From NCBI RefSeq assembly GCF_024345995.1, contig NZ_JAGQCE010000008.1, forward strand, positions 62,001 to 126,000: 64,000 bases of DNA. The letters are read 5' to 3'. Below are positions 49,325-57,969 of this stretch, in pieces. Each line of letters starts with the position of its first letter. The stretch's first letter is position 1. The position numbers and the translations under genes are program-made. The stretch is from Synechococcus sp. Cruz-7E5. GTDB taxonomy: Bacteria; Cyanobacteriota; Cyanobacteriia; PCC-6307; Cyanobiaceae. Under the pieces are notes generated by a model. That model had not been told where the DNA came from, ran no database searches, and worked only from the letters and a program-made list of their open reading frames with translations.

Positions 49325-50824
49325 ATGAAACAGATTTTCGCGATCGGCGTCGGAGGTACCGGCGCAAAATGCATCGAAGCCCTGATTCACCTTCATGCCT
49401 GCGGCCTGCTCGCCGATCAAGACGGCAATCCCGTCCGGCTCGGTGCGTTTTTGGTGGAGCCGGACCAGCAGAGCGCTCTTCTTGTGCGTGCTCAGACCGC
49501 GATCAACCGGTACGGGGCGATGCGGCGAGCCGTAGGTCGGAACAGCGACCGCTTCGCCCGCGCGGAACTGAGGGACTACGGCCAGTGGAGTCCGCTGACC
49601 ACTTCCACGGGAGCAATCAGCCTCGATCAGGTTTTCCCCAAGGCTGTGCTGCGCACCCAGGCCCCAGGGGTGGCCGCTTTGTTCGACTGCCTTTTCCCGC
49701 CGGAAGAGCAGAGCGCCGACCTGGAGGTGGGCTTCCGCGGGCGCCCGCCGATCGGCTCGGCCGTTATGAGCCGCATCAGCCTCGATAAAGAGGCCCAAGT
49801 TGGCCAGTGGCAGCAGATGCTCAGCGACATTCAGACAGCGGCAGGCAGTGAAGATCCCCCTGTGATCCACCTCTTCGGCAGCGTGTTCGGTGGCACCGGA
49901 GCCTCCGGTGTCCCAACATTGGGCCAGCTTCTCAAGAACTGGCTGAAGCGTCAGGGGCTCACCAGCATTCAGGTGCAGGCCTCGCTGCTGCTGCCCTACT
50001 TCGATTTCGAGGGTATGGCCGATGAAGACACCGGCGTGCATGCCGAGTCGCGCAACTTCCAGCTCAACACCGACGCCGCCCTGCAATACCTGCGCACCAG
50101 TGGCAGGGCCTGCTTTGACCGCGTATATCTGGTAGGAAGTGACATCAAGGCCCGCTATGGCTTCAGCATCGGCGGCACCTCCCAGTCGAACGCTGCCCAT
50201 CTGGTGGAGTTACTTGCCGCCCTGGGTGTTCGTCATCCCGGCGGCTCCAGTGGTGGTTACGCCTATGTGCTGAGTCGCTCGGAGCAGCAGAGCGTGGGCT
50301 GGGAGGACCTGCCCGATGATGAAGAGGTTGGTGAGGGGCTGGCGCGCGGGGCCCGCTTCGCGGTGGCTTGGCGTAACAACATCAGCCGTGAGATCAACGA
50401 CGCCCAGAAGGTGCCGATGCGCACGTTCGTGAGCGGCGCCCCTTGGGCGCGACGCTTCTTCCATCCGGCCGGAGCCATTGCAAGCAGAGGTGGGCGACCC
50501 GGCATTCGCGACAAGGAGCAGCTGACTGTTCAGAGCGCCATCGATCAGTACTGCGACACCCTGCTGCAGTGGCTGAATCAGATCACCAGCAACCTCGGCA
50601 GCGGTTTCCGACAGGAGCTGATGACTGCACACCTGCTGGCCCCCAGCGACCGCTTTGAGAACAATCTCAGCCGGGTGGTGCAGGGCAAGGCGCGACCGAG
50701 ACGGGCGGAATCGGCCGACACAGTGGAGGCCATCAAGGTGCGCATGGACGCACTCAGCTCGGAGGAGATCCCACACCGCGGCATGGCAGGCCTGGCGGAT
50801 TGCCTCTGGACCCAGGTGGTCTGA
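49325..50824 (+). CDS. Tubulin-like protein (Tubulin_2 group)
   Basis: 499 aa. The N terminus IFAIGVGGTGAKCIEALI is a FtsZ/tubulin-style first glycine loop. LFGSVFGGTGASGVPTLG contains the tubulin signature GGTGASG at residues 189-195. The following strand and QVQASLLLPYFDF are also typical of the Tubulin_2 group, a little-studied bacterial set distinct from FtsZ. The protein is soluble, with no membrane segment. GGGAG upstream of the ATG is a good ribosome site. It should bind GTP and may polymerise; that is inference. The adjacent gene encodes an actin/Hsp70-fold ATPase. Confidence 0.8.
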   Translation: MKQIFAIGVGGTGAKCIEALIHLHACGLLADQDGNPVRLGAFLVEPDQQSALLVRAQTAINRYGAMRRAVGRNSDRFARAELRDYGQWSPLTTSTGAISLDQVFPKAVLRTQAPGVAALFDCLFPPEEQSADLEVGFRGRPPIGSAVMSRISLDKEAQVGQWQQMLSDIQTAAGSEDPPVIHLFGSVFGGTGASGVPTLGQLLKNWLKRQGLTSIQVQASLLLPYFDFEGMADEDTGVHAESRNFQLNTDAALQYLRTSGRACFDRVYLVGSDIKARYGFSIGGTSQSNAAHLVELLAALGVRHPGGSSGGYAYVLSRSEQQSVGWEDLPDDEEVGEGLARGARFAVAWRNNISREINDAQKVPMRTFVSGAPWARRFFHPAGAIASRGGRPGIRDKEQLTVQSAIDQYCDTLLQWLNQITSNLGSGFRQELMTAHLLAPSDRFENNLSRVVQGKARPRRAESADTVEAIKVRMDALSSEEIPHRGMAGLADCLWTQVV

Positions 50825-50862
50825 ATCCTGACGACATCGACCGACCCTCCACGACGACAGCC

Positions 50863-53800
50863 ATGACCTCATCCCAATCGCAAGACATCGTTCAGATCCC
50901 CTGGTTTCCCAAGACAGACCCACCGCTGGCTGGCGGAGCCCAGGCTGGAGAGTGGCAGGGCCGCGATCAGCAGAGCCTGGGCACGATCGCCAAGAGCCTG
51001 GTTTACGAGGTGTCGACCACCCGGGTGAATTCGCTCCCATCCCCCTGGTCACGGGCGCTTCAGTTCGAGCAGGCAGTCCTGAATTCGCGCTACCCCACCC
51101 GCGACTCGCTGCTCGTGGAGCTGTTCGGTGGCATGGCCTGCCTAGGCCTCTGGGAGATGTTCGGTCTACGCATGGATGCGCAGCGTGTGGCGCTGCTAGA
51201 GCATGCGGATCTGCAGGACGATGTGGTGGGCTCCTTTTCCCGCAGCCTGGCCAGCTCCCTCCCCGATGGCAGCACGGCACTGTCACGGCATCCCGATGGT
51301 CGCAATCCCTGGGAAGTCGTCTACGTCTTCACGCTGCAGGGATCGGTGGTGGGCTTCAGCTCACCCAGCACACTCTTCTGCCCAGCCGTGCATCTGCCCC
51401 AACCGATTCAGGGTATGGGCTGGACTGGAAAGGGACGCTTCAGCAGTCCGGTGGAGTTCCTGGGGGCTCCCCAGCGCCAGGCCCTGGCCGACTGGTTTAG
51501 CCACGTTAAAAACGGGATGCTGAATGCGCAAGACCTCCAGAGCCAGACCACGGCAGGGCAGATGGCAGAGGTGCTTGATCTCTTTATCAGCCGGCTCAAT
51601 GGCGGTCGCCTCAATACGCCGACCCTCTCCGACAGCGGTCGGGTGGCCAACCTGCCCGCCAACCCAGTGGCACTGGCCCTGCTCTCACGGCCGGCCAAGG
51701 GTGGCGTCAGCGCCGGCCAGGCCACCCTCGATCTGGGTGACCGGCTCAAGGTCCCCCTGGCTGACACCCCCACCAGCCAGCCAGTGGTGCTGGTGGATCC
51801 CGACATGCCGAACAAGCTCGGCATCAGTGCGGCCGATATCTGCCTCCACAAATCCGCCACGCTTGAGTCAATTGGCTTCGATCCGCAGCAGCTTGAGCGG
51901 CAGTACGGACAGGAGATCTCCGTGCTCACGCCGGATCAGATCTTCCTCGACGAGCTCTACTTGGTGGCCGGTGAACAGGCCCTGATGCACTCCTGGCTGC
52001 CGAGTCGACTGGACGGTATACCGCAGGTGAACGGCAAGGCGGTGACACCCCTGCTGCCGCTGCGGCCGGAGATCCGACGCCTGTTCAGTAGCCGCGAACT
52101 GCAAGAGCGCTGCCAGCTGCGGGTGATGCAGTCAAGCGTGAGGAGCGAACTGGAGATCCGCCTCACGCTGCCCCTTCAGGGCCAGCGTGATGGCTACACG
52201 ATTTCCCGCACCTATCCGCTCAAGGAGCAGAACCTGGTGGCGGAGGATCTACCGGTGATCACGCTCTGGCCGTATGTGAGCGATGAGCGCTGGAGTCTCT
52301 ACTACCTATTCTGCGAAGACAGTCCGACGGCGCTGACCGTGGATGGTTTCGCCGACTACGACCGCAAGCTCGGGCGGGATGGCCAACAGGTGGTTAAGTA
52401 CTTCACGAGCCGTCACTTCCCGGATCTTGTGCGGCTGAGCGAGCGCGGGCAGGACCGGGGCTTGCTGCCTGTGACGCCACCAGCCACCAGCTCCGACATG
52501 GGTACCCAGTGGAGGGTAGGAATTGACTTCGGCACCTCTTTCAGCAATTTCTTCATCGATGAGGGCAGTGGACCCCAGCGACGCCATCTCGACACCCGGA
52601 TGATCTCGCTCACCCTGTCGCAAAAGGAGGAACGTCAGCGCCTGCTTAATCAGTACTTCGTGCCTGAGGAGATGCTGCCCAATGCCGAGAACGGCGGCAA
52701 TCCCCCCACAGCAACGGCGATCAGCCTGCGCGGGTGGCAGGAGGTGCTCGGTCAGGTGCCCGAGCTCTTCCACGAGGCCCGCCTGCGGGTGCCCAGCCCT
52801 GGCGAGTTCGGCGGGGCCGAGCTGCGTACCGGCTTCAAGTGGGAGCAGATGCAGTACCAAAAGCCGTTCCTCAAGGAGCTGGCTCTCCTGATCAGCGCCA
52901 ACGCAGCAGCCAACGGTGCCCGGGAGCTGCAATGGTCGGTGTCATACCCGAGCGCTTTTTCTCCCAATGAATTGGCCCGTTACCGGCGTGTGTGGGTGGA
53001 ACTGTGTGCCGATCTCAACGATCTGACCGGCCTGAGCCATGCGCTCGACAACAAAGCCGGTGGCGGCGGTCTGAAGACGGAAGCCGTGGCCTTTGCTAGT
53101 TATTTCGGCAACTTCCAGAACCGTCAGATGGTGCACACCTCCTGCCTGGACGTGGGCGGTGGCACGACAGACATCTCGCTCTGGCAGGACAACCGGCTTA
53201 TCCACCAGGTGTCGGTTCCCTTCGCAGGACGCCACATCAGCTCGCAGCTGCTGCGCCGCAAGCCTTCGTTCCTCAAGTCACTTTTCCCGCCCAGCCTGAC
53301 AAACGACATCAGCGACGATGAAGCAAGGGCCCGGCAGGACCGGAACTTCACCAGCCGACTTGACAACATCATGCGTTATGGCTCCGACGAACTGCTCGCC
53401 GGACGACTCGACATGCTTGTCAACCAGAAGTCATCACTGCAGCAACCGCTGCAGCAGTTCCTGAGCCTGCTGGCGGTGAGCTTCGGCGGCATCTATCACT
53501 ACCTCGGCCAGGTGCAAAAGGTGCTGCGCGAGGAGGGAAAGCTCAGCCGCAGGACCCCCACCCCGGTGTACCTGGGTGGCAACGGCGGCAGGCTGATCAA
53601 CTGGACCGATGCCAGCTCCAGCTTTCAGAAGGGCGGCGATCCGGATCGCCTGTTGGAGATGCTGCAGATCAAGGCCTCCGGTTGCGAAGCGGGCAACGCC
53701 TCCACCACCCTCTCGGATGCCTACAAGGATGAAACAGCCTGCGGCCTGATCAGCTCCGGCGTGAATCTGACCGGCGATTTCGACCCGCGGGATGACGTGA

Positions 53801-54159
53801 TGATCTGCGGTGCACGGCTGGTGGTGAATGACCTCAGCTTCAATGCCGGTGACCGTGTGAAGTTGCCGCACACGATGTCGCGGATCGAGCGCTACGAGCT
53901 GTCCGATCTTGACGCCCTGCGTGCCTTTGTGGATCACTACGACGCCATTATCGCCGAACTGCGGATCCGCAGCCTGCTGCCGATCCGTCAGCTCTGCGAC
54001 CTCGAAACTCTTTGGGGCGAAGTGGAGACGGAAGTGCGCTCCCTGTGCCTGGCGAAGGTGGGCCAAGAAGCGAGCGATCTTGAACCCGAGCCCGGGTTCA
54101 TTCTGGGCCTGCGGGCTCTCACCAACACCCTGGGCCGGATCTGGGCCGAGCGATTCTGA
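50863..54159 (+). CDS. Very large protein with Hsp70/actin-fold ATPase core (SrfB-like)
   Basis: 1,098 aa from ATG 50863 (the frame opens at 50800 inside the previous gene). The N-terminal ~540 residues are an unrecognised mix, partly beta-rich. The ATPase begins at residue ~550 with WRVGIDFGTSFSNFFIDEG (phosphate-1), has CLDVGGGTTDISLWQ near 762 (phosphate-2), and VYLGGNGGRLINW near 902 (adenosine motif), the order found in Hsp70/actin proteins. The size and the pairing with Tubulin_2 recall the SrfB virulence-factor group, but I cannot verify homology by eye. It probably hydrolyses ATP to drive assembly or remodelling of the tubulin-like partner. Confidence 0.75.
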   Translation: MTSSQSQDIVQIPWFPKTDPPLAGGAQAGEWQGRDQQSLGTIAKSLVYEVSTTRVNSLPSPWSRALQFEQAVLNSRYPTRDSLLVELFGGMACLGLWEMFGLRMDAQRVALLEHADLQDDVVGSFSRSLASSLPDGSTALSRHPDGRNPWEVVYVFTLQGSVVGFSSPSTLFCPAVHLPQPIQGMGWTGKGRFSSPVEFLGAPQRQALADWFSHVKNGMLNAQDLQSQTTAGQMAEVLDLFISRLNGGRLNTPTLSDSGRVANLPANPVALALLSRPAKGGVSAGQATLDLGDRLKVPLADTPTSQPVVLVDPDMPNKLGISAADICLHKSATLESIGFDPQQLERQYGQEISVLTPDQIFLDELYLVAGEQALMHSWLPSRLDGIPQVNGKAVTPLLPLRPEIRRLFSSRELQERCQLRVMQSSVRSELEIRLTLPLQGQRDGYTISRTYPLKEQNLVAEDLPVITLWPYVSDERWSLYYLFCEDSPTALTVDGFADYDRKLGRDGQQVVKYFTSRHFPDLVRLSERGQDRGLLPVTPPATSSDMGTQWRVGIDFGTSFSNFFIDEGSGPQRRHLDTRMISLTLSQKEERQRLLNQYFVPEEMLPNAENGGNPPTATAISLRGWQEVLGQVPELFHEARLRVPSPGEFGGAELRTGFKWEQMQYQKPFLKELALLISANAAANGARELQWSVSYPSAFSPNELARYRRVWVELCADLNDLTGLSHALDNKAGGGGLKTEAVAFASYFGNFQNRQMVHTSCLDVGGGTTDISLWQDNRLIHQVSVPFAGRHISSQLLRRKPSFLKSLFPPSLTNDISDDEARARQDRNFTSRLDNIMRYGSDELLAGRLDMLVNQKSSLQQPLQQFLSLLAVSFGGIYHYLGQVQKVLREEGKLSRRTPTPVYLGGNGGRLINWTDASSSFQKGGDPDRLLEMLQIKASGCEAGNASTTLSDAYKDETACGLISSGVNLTGDFDPRDDVMICGARLVVNDLSFNAGDRVKLPHTMSRIERYELSDLDALRAFVDHYDAIIAELRIRSLLPIRQLCDLETLWGEVETEVRSLCLAKVGQEASDLEPEPGFILGLRALTNTLGRIWAERF

Positions 54160-54170
54160 AAGCACCCGCC

Positions 54171-55148
54171 ATGAGAACAGCCAACCTGAATGCACTCCAG
54201 CCGCTGCTGCTCAGCCTTGCGCTGATGGCAGCCACGCCCCTGGCCCCTCTCAGGGCCATGGATGATCGTTCAGCCGGTAAGTACAGAGCGGCAGTTCCTC
54301 TGGAGAATCTCGATGGGGCACCGGAGAAGAATCAAACAGCTAAACCCCTTCCGAACGCTGATTCGACGTCAAAGGATGCTCGGATGGTTGAGCTTGAGAG
54401 CAAGGTCACCGAGCTTGAAGGACGTTTGAAAGCCAACGATGAACCGAGCCTCCTCGGCATCGCCTGGCCGCTCTGGCTAGCCGGCGGCAGCAGCCTGATT
54501 GCCCTAATGCTTGCGATCATGGCCTTCGACCGCGTGACGAAGCAGCGCGAAGGGCTGCTGGAACTGAGCCGCAGAAGCCAGAACCTGCTGACGCGGATCG
54601 GTGGCGTGGAAGTGCAGATGGAGCAGGAGCGCGTAGTCAACCGGAGCCAGGTGATGGCCGCACCGGCCCCAAAACCGACACCGGCTGAACCTCAGCCATC
54701 CCAGACCATCGGGTGGCCTGTCCCAGCCCCACCCCCAGCCCCAGCTCCACCCCCAGCCCCACCCTCAGGCCCGGCACCGGTCAGTAAGACGGGCCTGATC
54801 AACAGCCTGAATGTGGGCGATCGCCAGCCACTGCGCGAAGCCTCCACTGCGGAGCTGAACATTACCAGCGAGTCGGAAAATGCTCTGGCGATGGGCCGTG
54901 CGATCGCAACGGAACTGGAGGAGGTGCCCGGAGGCGGAAGCTACTGGCTGGTGTCACTCCAAGGGCAGCACTGGCTGTTCCCCACGGATCGCACCCTCAA
55001 GGGCTTCGCTGCAGCACAACCGGCCAAGGGGCTGTTCCACTACGAGCAGCAGACCATTGCCCAACCCCAGCTGATTGAACCGGCACTTCTGGCAAACTCC
55101 GGAAAACGCTGGAGGGTGGAGACCATGGGCAAGATCGCCACGCCCTGA
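54171..55148 (+). CDS. Membrane-anchored coiled-coil protein with Pro-rich linker and conserved C-terminal domain
   Basis: 325 aa. An N-terminal signal-like helix (LLLSLALMAATPLAPLRAM) is followed by a polar segment, a short coiled coil (MVELESKVTELEGRLK), a membrane helix (LWLAGGSSLIALMLAIMAF), a second coil (EGLLELSRRSQNLLTRIGG), and a Pro/Ala-rich linker encoded by CCCAGCCCCACC-type repeats. The final ~90 residues, YWLVSLQGQHWLFPTDRTLK, then GLFHYEQQTI and KRWRVETMGKIA, resemble the C-terminal part of the protein at 55771. It is 11 bp after the Hsp70-like gene, in the same operon. Confidence 0.65.
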   Translation: MRTANLNALQPLLLSLALMAATPLAPLRAMDDRSAGKYRAAVPLENLDGAPEKNQTAKPLPNADSTSKDARMVELESKVTELEGRLKANDEPSLLGIAWPLWLAGGSSLIALMLAIMAFDRVTKQREGLLELSRRSQNLLTRIGGVEVQMEQERVVNRSQVMAAPAPKPTPAEPQPSQTIGWPVPAPPPAPAPPPAPPSGPAPVSKTGLINSLNVGDRQPLREASTAELNITSESENALAMGRAIATELEEVPGGGSYWLVSLQGQHWLFPTDRTLKGFAAAQPAKGLFHYEQQTIAQPQLIEPALLANSGKRWRVETMGKIATP

Positions 55149-55158
55149 ACTTCACCCC

Positions 55159-55752
55159 GTGCTGCACCTCCCAGTGATATCAGGCAAGCAACGCAGCAGC
55201 TGTGGTTACTGTAAGCAGGGCTTCACTAACCAGCAGGCCCTGCTGCTGCTAATCATCATGTTCCCTCTCGGGGTGATTGTGCTGGGTCTGGGGGCAATCG
55301 TGTTGCAGAGGCCACCAACCGCTACCAATCAACCCCAAGCGACCGACCAGCCTGCCACGACCAAGAGCGAAATTGCTCCCGCTCCAATGGCAGTGGAAAA
55401 CAATGAATCAGCTTTATTCTCTGCTACCGACCAAGCGATCTCAACGGTGAACGACTGGATCACAGCCAGGTCAGATGGTGATGAAGTGATGGCTCGTCGT
55501 CTGATGGCAGTTGGTGCTGAATCCCTCCACAGCCCGGAATTCTTTGATCAGTTTGTCCGTGTGACGGTCTCTGACTTACAGACCAGCGGAACCAGCGGTT
55601 CCTACGTGAACCTCAATGGGATCATGACCTTCGTCTACAGAGATGGCACGACGCAACGAGAAACCCGCAGCTTCACCGTCAGAACTGAACCTATGGGACA
55701 GGCTCAGGTGACTAATACAGAATTCATAAGTGTGATCAAAAGTCGCTCCTGA
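55159..55752 (+). CDS. Membrane protein with the shared N-terminal TM module and different C-terminal domain
   Basis: About 197 aa from GTG 55159. GKQRSSCGYCKQGFTNQQAL with the helix LLLLIIMFPLGVIVLGLGAI and then VLQRP is nearly the same as the start of the protein at 43939. A CxxC precedes the helix here but not there. The C-terminal half (STVNDWITARSDGDEVMARR; VTVSDLQTSGTSGSYVNLNG; TFVYRDGTTQRETRSFTV) looks like a small alpha/beta domain of the NTF2/SnoaL-like kind, not obviously IMS. It ends the plus-strand operon. It is probably a paralogous anchor of the same machine. Confidence 0.6.
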   Translation: MLHLPVISGKQRSSCGYCKQGFTNQQALLLLIIMFPLGVIVLGLGAIVLQRPPTATNQPQATDQPATTKSEIAPAPMAVENNESALFSATDQAISTVNDWITARSDGDEVMARRLMAVGAESLHSPEFFDQFVRVTVSDLQTSGTSGSYVNLNGIMTFVYRDGTTQRETRSFTVRTEPMGQAQVTNTEFISVIKSRS

Positions 55753-55770
55753 AGTTCTGGTGATCGACGC

Positions 55771-56469
55771 TCAGCCGGAAAGCTTTTGCTCCAGCAGGCG
55801 GATACGCTGCTCCAGGCCGCGCTGAAGGGGATCGGAGTGAACGCCGATCGCACCCTTCTCCTTGAGGTACCAGCGACGGCCATGCTCCACCACCGTAGCC
55901 ATGCCGAGCCTGAGCAGCTCCAGCTCGGCAGGTAATGGCGATTCCACCTCAAGCTCAAAGAAACGCCCCAGACTCTCCACTTGCGTCTGCCGCTGCAGCA
56001 TTCCTGGGCGAGGAAGCAGCACCCAGTCACCATCTTGGGTTTCGATGATCCAGGTGGTTCCCTGGGCGAACACCTCCAGCTCCACCTCGGGGATGGAGCC
56101 GCTGAGAGTGCGCCCACTCACGCTGCAGGCGCGGGCGAACGGCTGCAACAGAGCCGGCGTGTTGCGGTAGACGTCAAGCAACGCATCGAACGGCAGGTTG
56201 AGGGCCGGGATCAGCAGATCCTGCTGATCAGCACGCACGGGGAGCTCGGGTGCGCGCCGGTTGCCATCAGCCGCGATCAGCTCCTGATCACGCAGATTTT
56301 GGAGTTCGACCTCGAGCTTTTCAATCCGTTCTGCCAGATCACCAACATCCCCAAAAACTCTTTCAAAAGTGCGTTTGTTGCCTTCTGTAGCTTCAACAAA
56401 TCGATCGCTGAGCTGGCGAACACTCTTCAACAAAAACTTGATTGAGTCAATAAGCTTATCAGCGTCCAT
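55771..56469 (-). CDS. Coiled-coil protein with the same C-terminal domain as the 54171 protein
   Basis: 232 aa. The N-terminal ~65 residues are helical with a coiled coil (VGDLAERIEKLEVELQNLRD). Residues ~125-215 read TTWIIETQDGDWVLLPRPGM, then LGRFFELEVESPLPAEL and GRRWYLKEKGAIGV. The W-x-LP, F-F-E and rW-x-x-x-x-G-x-I pattern parallels the C terminus of the protein at 54171. There is no membrane segment, so this copy should be cytoplasmic. Its start lies 3 bp from the TM2 gene stop, so the two form an operon convergent with the main run. Confidence 0.6.
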   Translation of the reverse strand: MDADKLIDSIKFLLKSVRQLSDRFVEATEGNKRTFERVFGDVGDLAERIEKLEVELQNLRDQELIAADGNRRAPELPVRADQQDLLIPALNLPFDALLDVYRNTPALLQPFARACSVSGRTLSGSIPEVELEVFAQGTTWIIETQDGDWVLLPRPGMLQRQTQVESLGRFFELEVESPLPAELELLRLGMATVVEHGRRWYLKEKGAIGVHSDPLQRGLEQRIRLLEQKLSG

Positions 56470-56471
56470 GG

Positions 56472-56861
56472 CTAACCCTCTTCGATGAGATCTTCAGTAC
56501 GACTGACGGACTTCTCGGCCTGGCGAAGCAACTGATCGAGCTCATCGTCATCAGCCGAGTTGACCAAAGCAACTTTGACCTGAGGCGCCCGCGAGGTCGG
56601 AATCGACTGCGATGGCGGGATCGGTGTTGCCGCCTCGGAACCGGAAAAACCAAGGCGCTGATTAGCCTGCTTCACAGCGTCAGGCAGGAGAAGCAGATCC
56701 AGAAGCTGGGCCACGCCGCATAAACCGAAGGTAAACAGCAGGACAATCCCAAGACCAACCTGCCCGAGATACATCCGCTGCACACCGCAGATGCCAACGA
56801 GAGAAAGGCACCAAAGCGCATATCCTAGCGCTAGTTCCTTTTTTTCCTTTATGGGAGCCAA
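56472..56861 (-). CDS. TM2-domain membrane protein
   Basis: 129 aa. Residues ~9-60 are a TM2 domain: ALGYALWCLSLVGICGVQRM, then YLGQVGLGIVLLFTFGLCGV, with the short turn between two helices and a charged DAVKQANQRL afterwards. The cytoplasmic tail is acidic and helical (DDDELDQLLRQAEKSVSRTE). TM2 proteins are small two-helix membrane proteins of mostly unknown role. It precedes the coiled-coil gene on the minus strand. Confidence 0.8.
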   Translation of the reverse strand: MAPIKEKKELALGYALWCLSLVGICGVQRMYLGQVGLGIVLLFTFGLCGVAQLLDLLLLPDAVKQANQRLGFSGSEAATPIPPSQSIPTSRAPQVKVALVNSADDDELDQLLRQAEKSVSRTEDLIEEG

Positions 56862-57205
56862 TGTGTAGGTTGGTCAAAACCCGCCAGAATTTTAGCATTA
56901 AAAGCAAGCATTGAGTTCGATGCGGCTGGCCCCAGGAGTTTGATTGACCTGGGTTGGCGCTGGCTTGTCATTCCCTGCCTGGCACGACTTCTCAGATCCA
57001 GTAACATCATCCGCATCACCATCATCAAGCATCCCAAGGAACCGGTTATCCACGGCATCCCTAAAAAAACACCGGCGAGAGTGTGGATGATGGAAATCAA
57101 ATGGATTAGCACGAGAATAGACATAGGAAAATGTCTACACTTGCACATTAAAAAGATGTCGAGAGAGAAGAGGATTGAAGTGAGCGTAATTCTCTACATT
57201 TAGAG
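56862..57205. other. Intergenic region, no gene recognised
   Basis: About 340 bp, AT-richer, with promoter potential for the TM2 gene. No convincing gene or RNA. Confidence 0.45.
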
Positions 57206-57575
57206 TCATTTTTTCTCCCAGGCCGTCGAGTTCCTTAAGCAGGCTCTGGCTAAGATTGTCTCGGCATCATAGAACGACCTGCTTATAGATTGATCCTTGC
57301 CTCCACTTTGAATAAGATTCTTCGCAGACGGATAAAGCAGCAGATTGCCATTTAACATATAAGGCTGGACTTAGAGCCTCTTTAATCTTGGTCTGAGACT
57401 TATCTAGTCTTGCTTTAGTGCAGTATTGTATTTCCAATGTATTCTCTCCAGGACATCTGATCTGGTTTTCCATTATGATGCCGTCTGCAGTATATCCTGA
57501 GTTGGCCACCCGGGAAGAGCAGCTTACGGAAAATGCTGAAACTAACAGGATTAGGACATGTTGGCATCGGAGCAT
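57206..57575 (-). pseudogene. LprI-like (DUF1311) lipoprotein, frameshifted near the 3' end
   Basis: From ATG 57575 the protein has lipobox LLVSAFSVSC and a body with CPGENTLEIQYCTKARLDKS and WQSAALSVCEESYSKWRQGS, which fits the LprI/DUF1311 pattern. The frame stops at 57267 after IYKQVVL. In another frame the sequence continues SFYDAETILARACLRNSTAW to a stop at 57206, supplying the expected final Cys helix. A one-base shift near 57275 explains both. DUF1311/LprI proteins inhibit lysozyme in some bacteria. Low GC. Confidence 0.6.
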
Positions 57576-57630
57576 AATGGATGCTACACGGCAAAAGGCC
57601 GAGTATTGCAAGTGGTAGACTGTGTTAATT

Positions 57631-57846
57631 CTACCTATGCACCACCGCAGCCATGTTGACTGCCCAGAAGTGTCCAACTCTCGCCAATTCTATTATTTTT
57701 AGCCGTATAGCCTCTACCTCTCTTGTCTCCTGGTCGTGCATGAGAGCAATCAGGGATGTATATATTGTAACCTGGTCGCCCCCCGGGTTCAGGAAAGATG
57801 TCACCCCTCTCATTCGTACACCCGGGGGCTTGATGGAGATTGGCAA
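57631..57846 (-). CDS. Possible small protein of unknown function
   Basis: 71 aa from TTG 57846. VRMRGVTSFLNPGGDQVTIY and REVEAIRLKIIELARVGHFW look protein-like. No start with good signals and no family. It may be part of a decayed longer gene, because a stop lies ~17 codons upstream. Confidence 0.3.
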   Translation of the reverse strand: MPISIKPPGVRMRGVTSFLNPGGDQVTIYTSLIALMHDQETREVEAIRLKIIELARVGHFWAVNMAAVVHR

Positions 57847-57969
57847 TGCGTCGATGCAGCAAGGCAGTCAAGGCTAATGTGCGCAAGAGGATGAGTCCGC
57901 CACATCGGGAAGTCCGGCAGAGCAGAGGAGTGTCAGGCTGTACCCATGGGTGAATCACGGATTGGAGCG

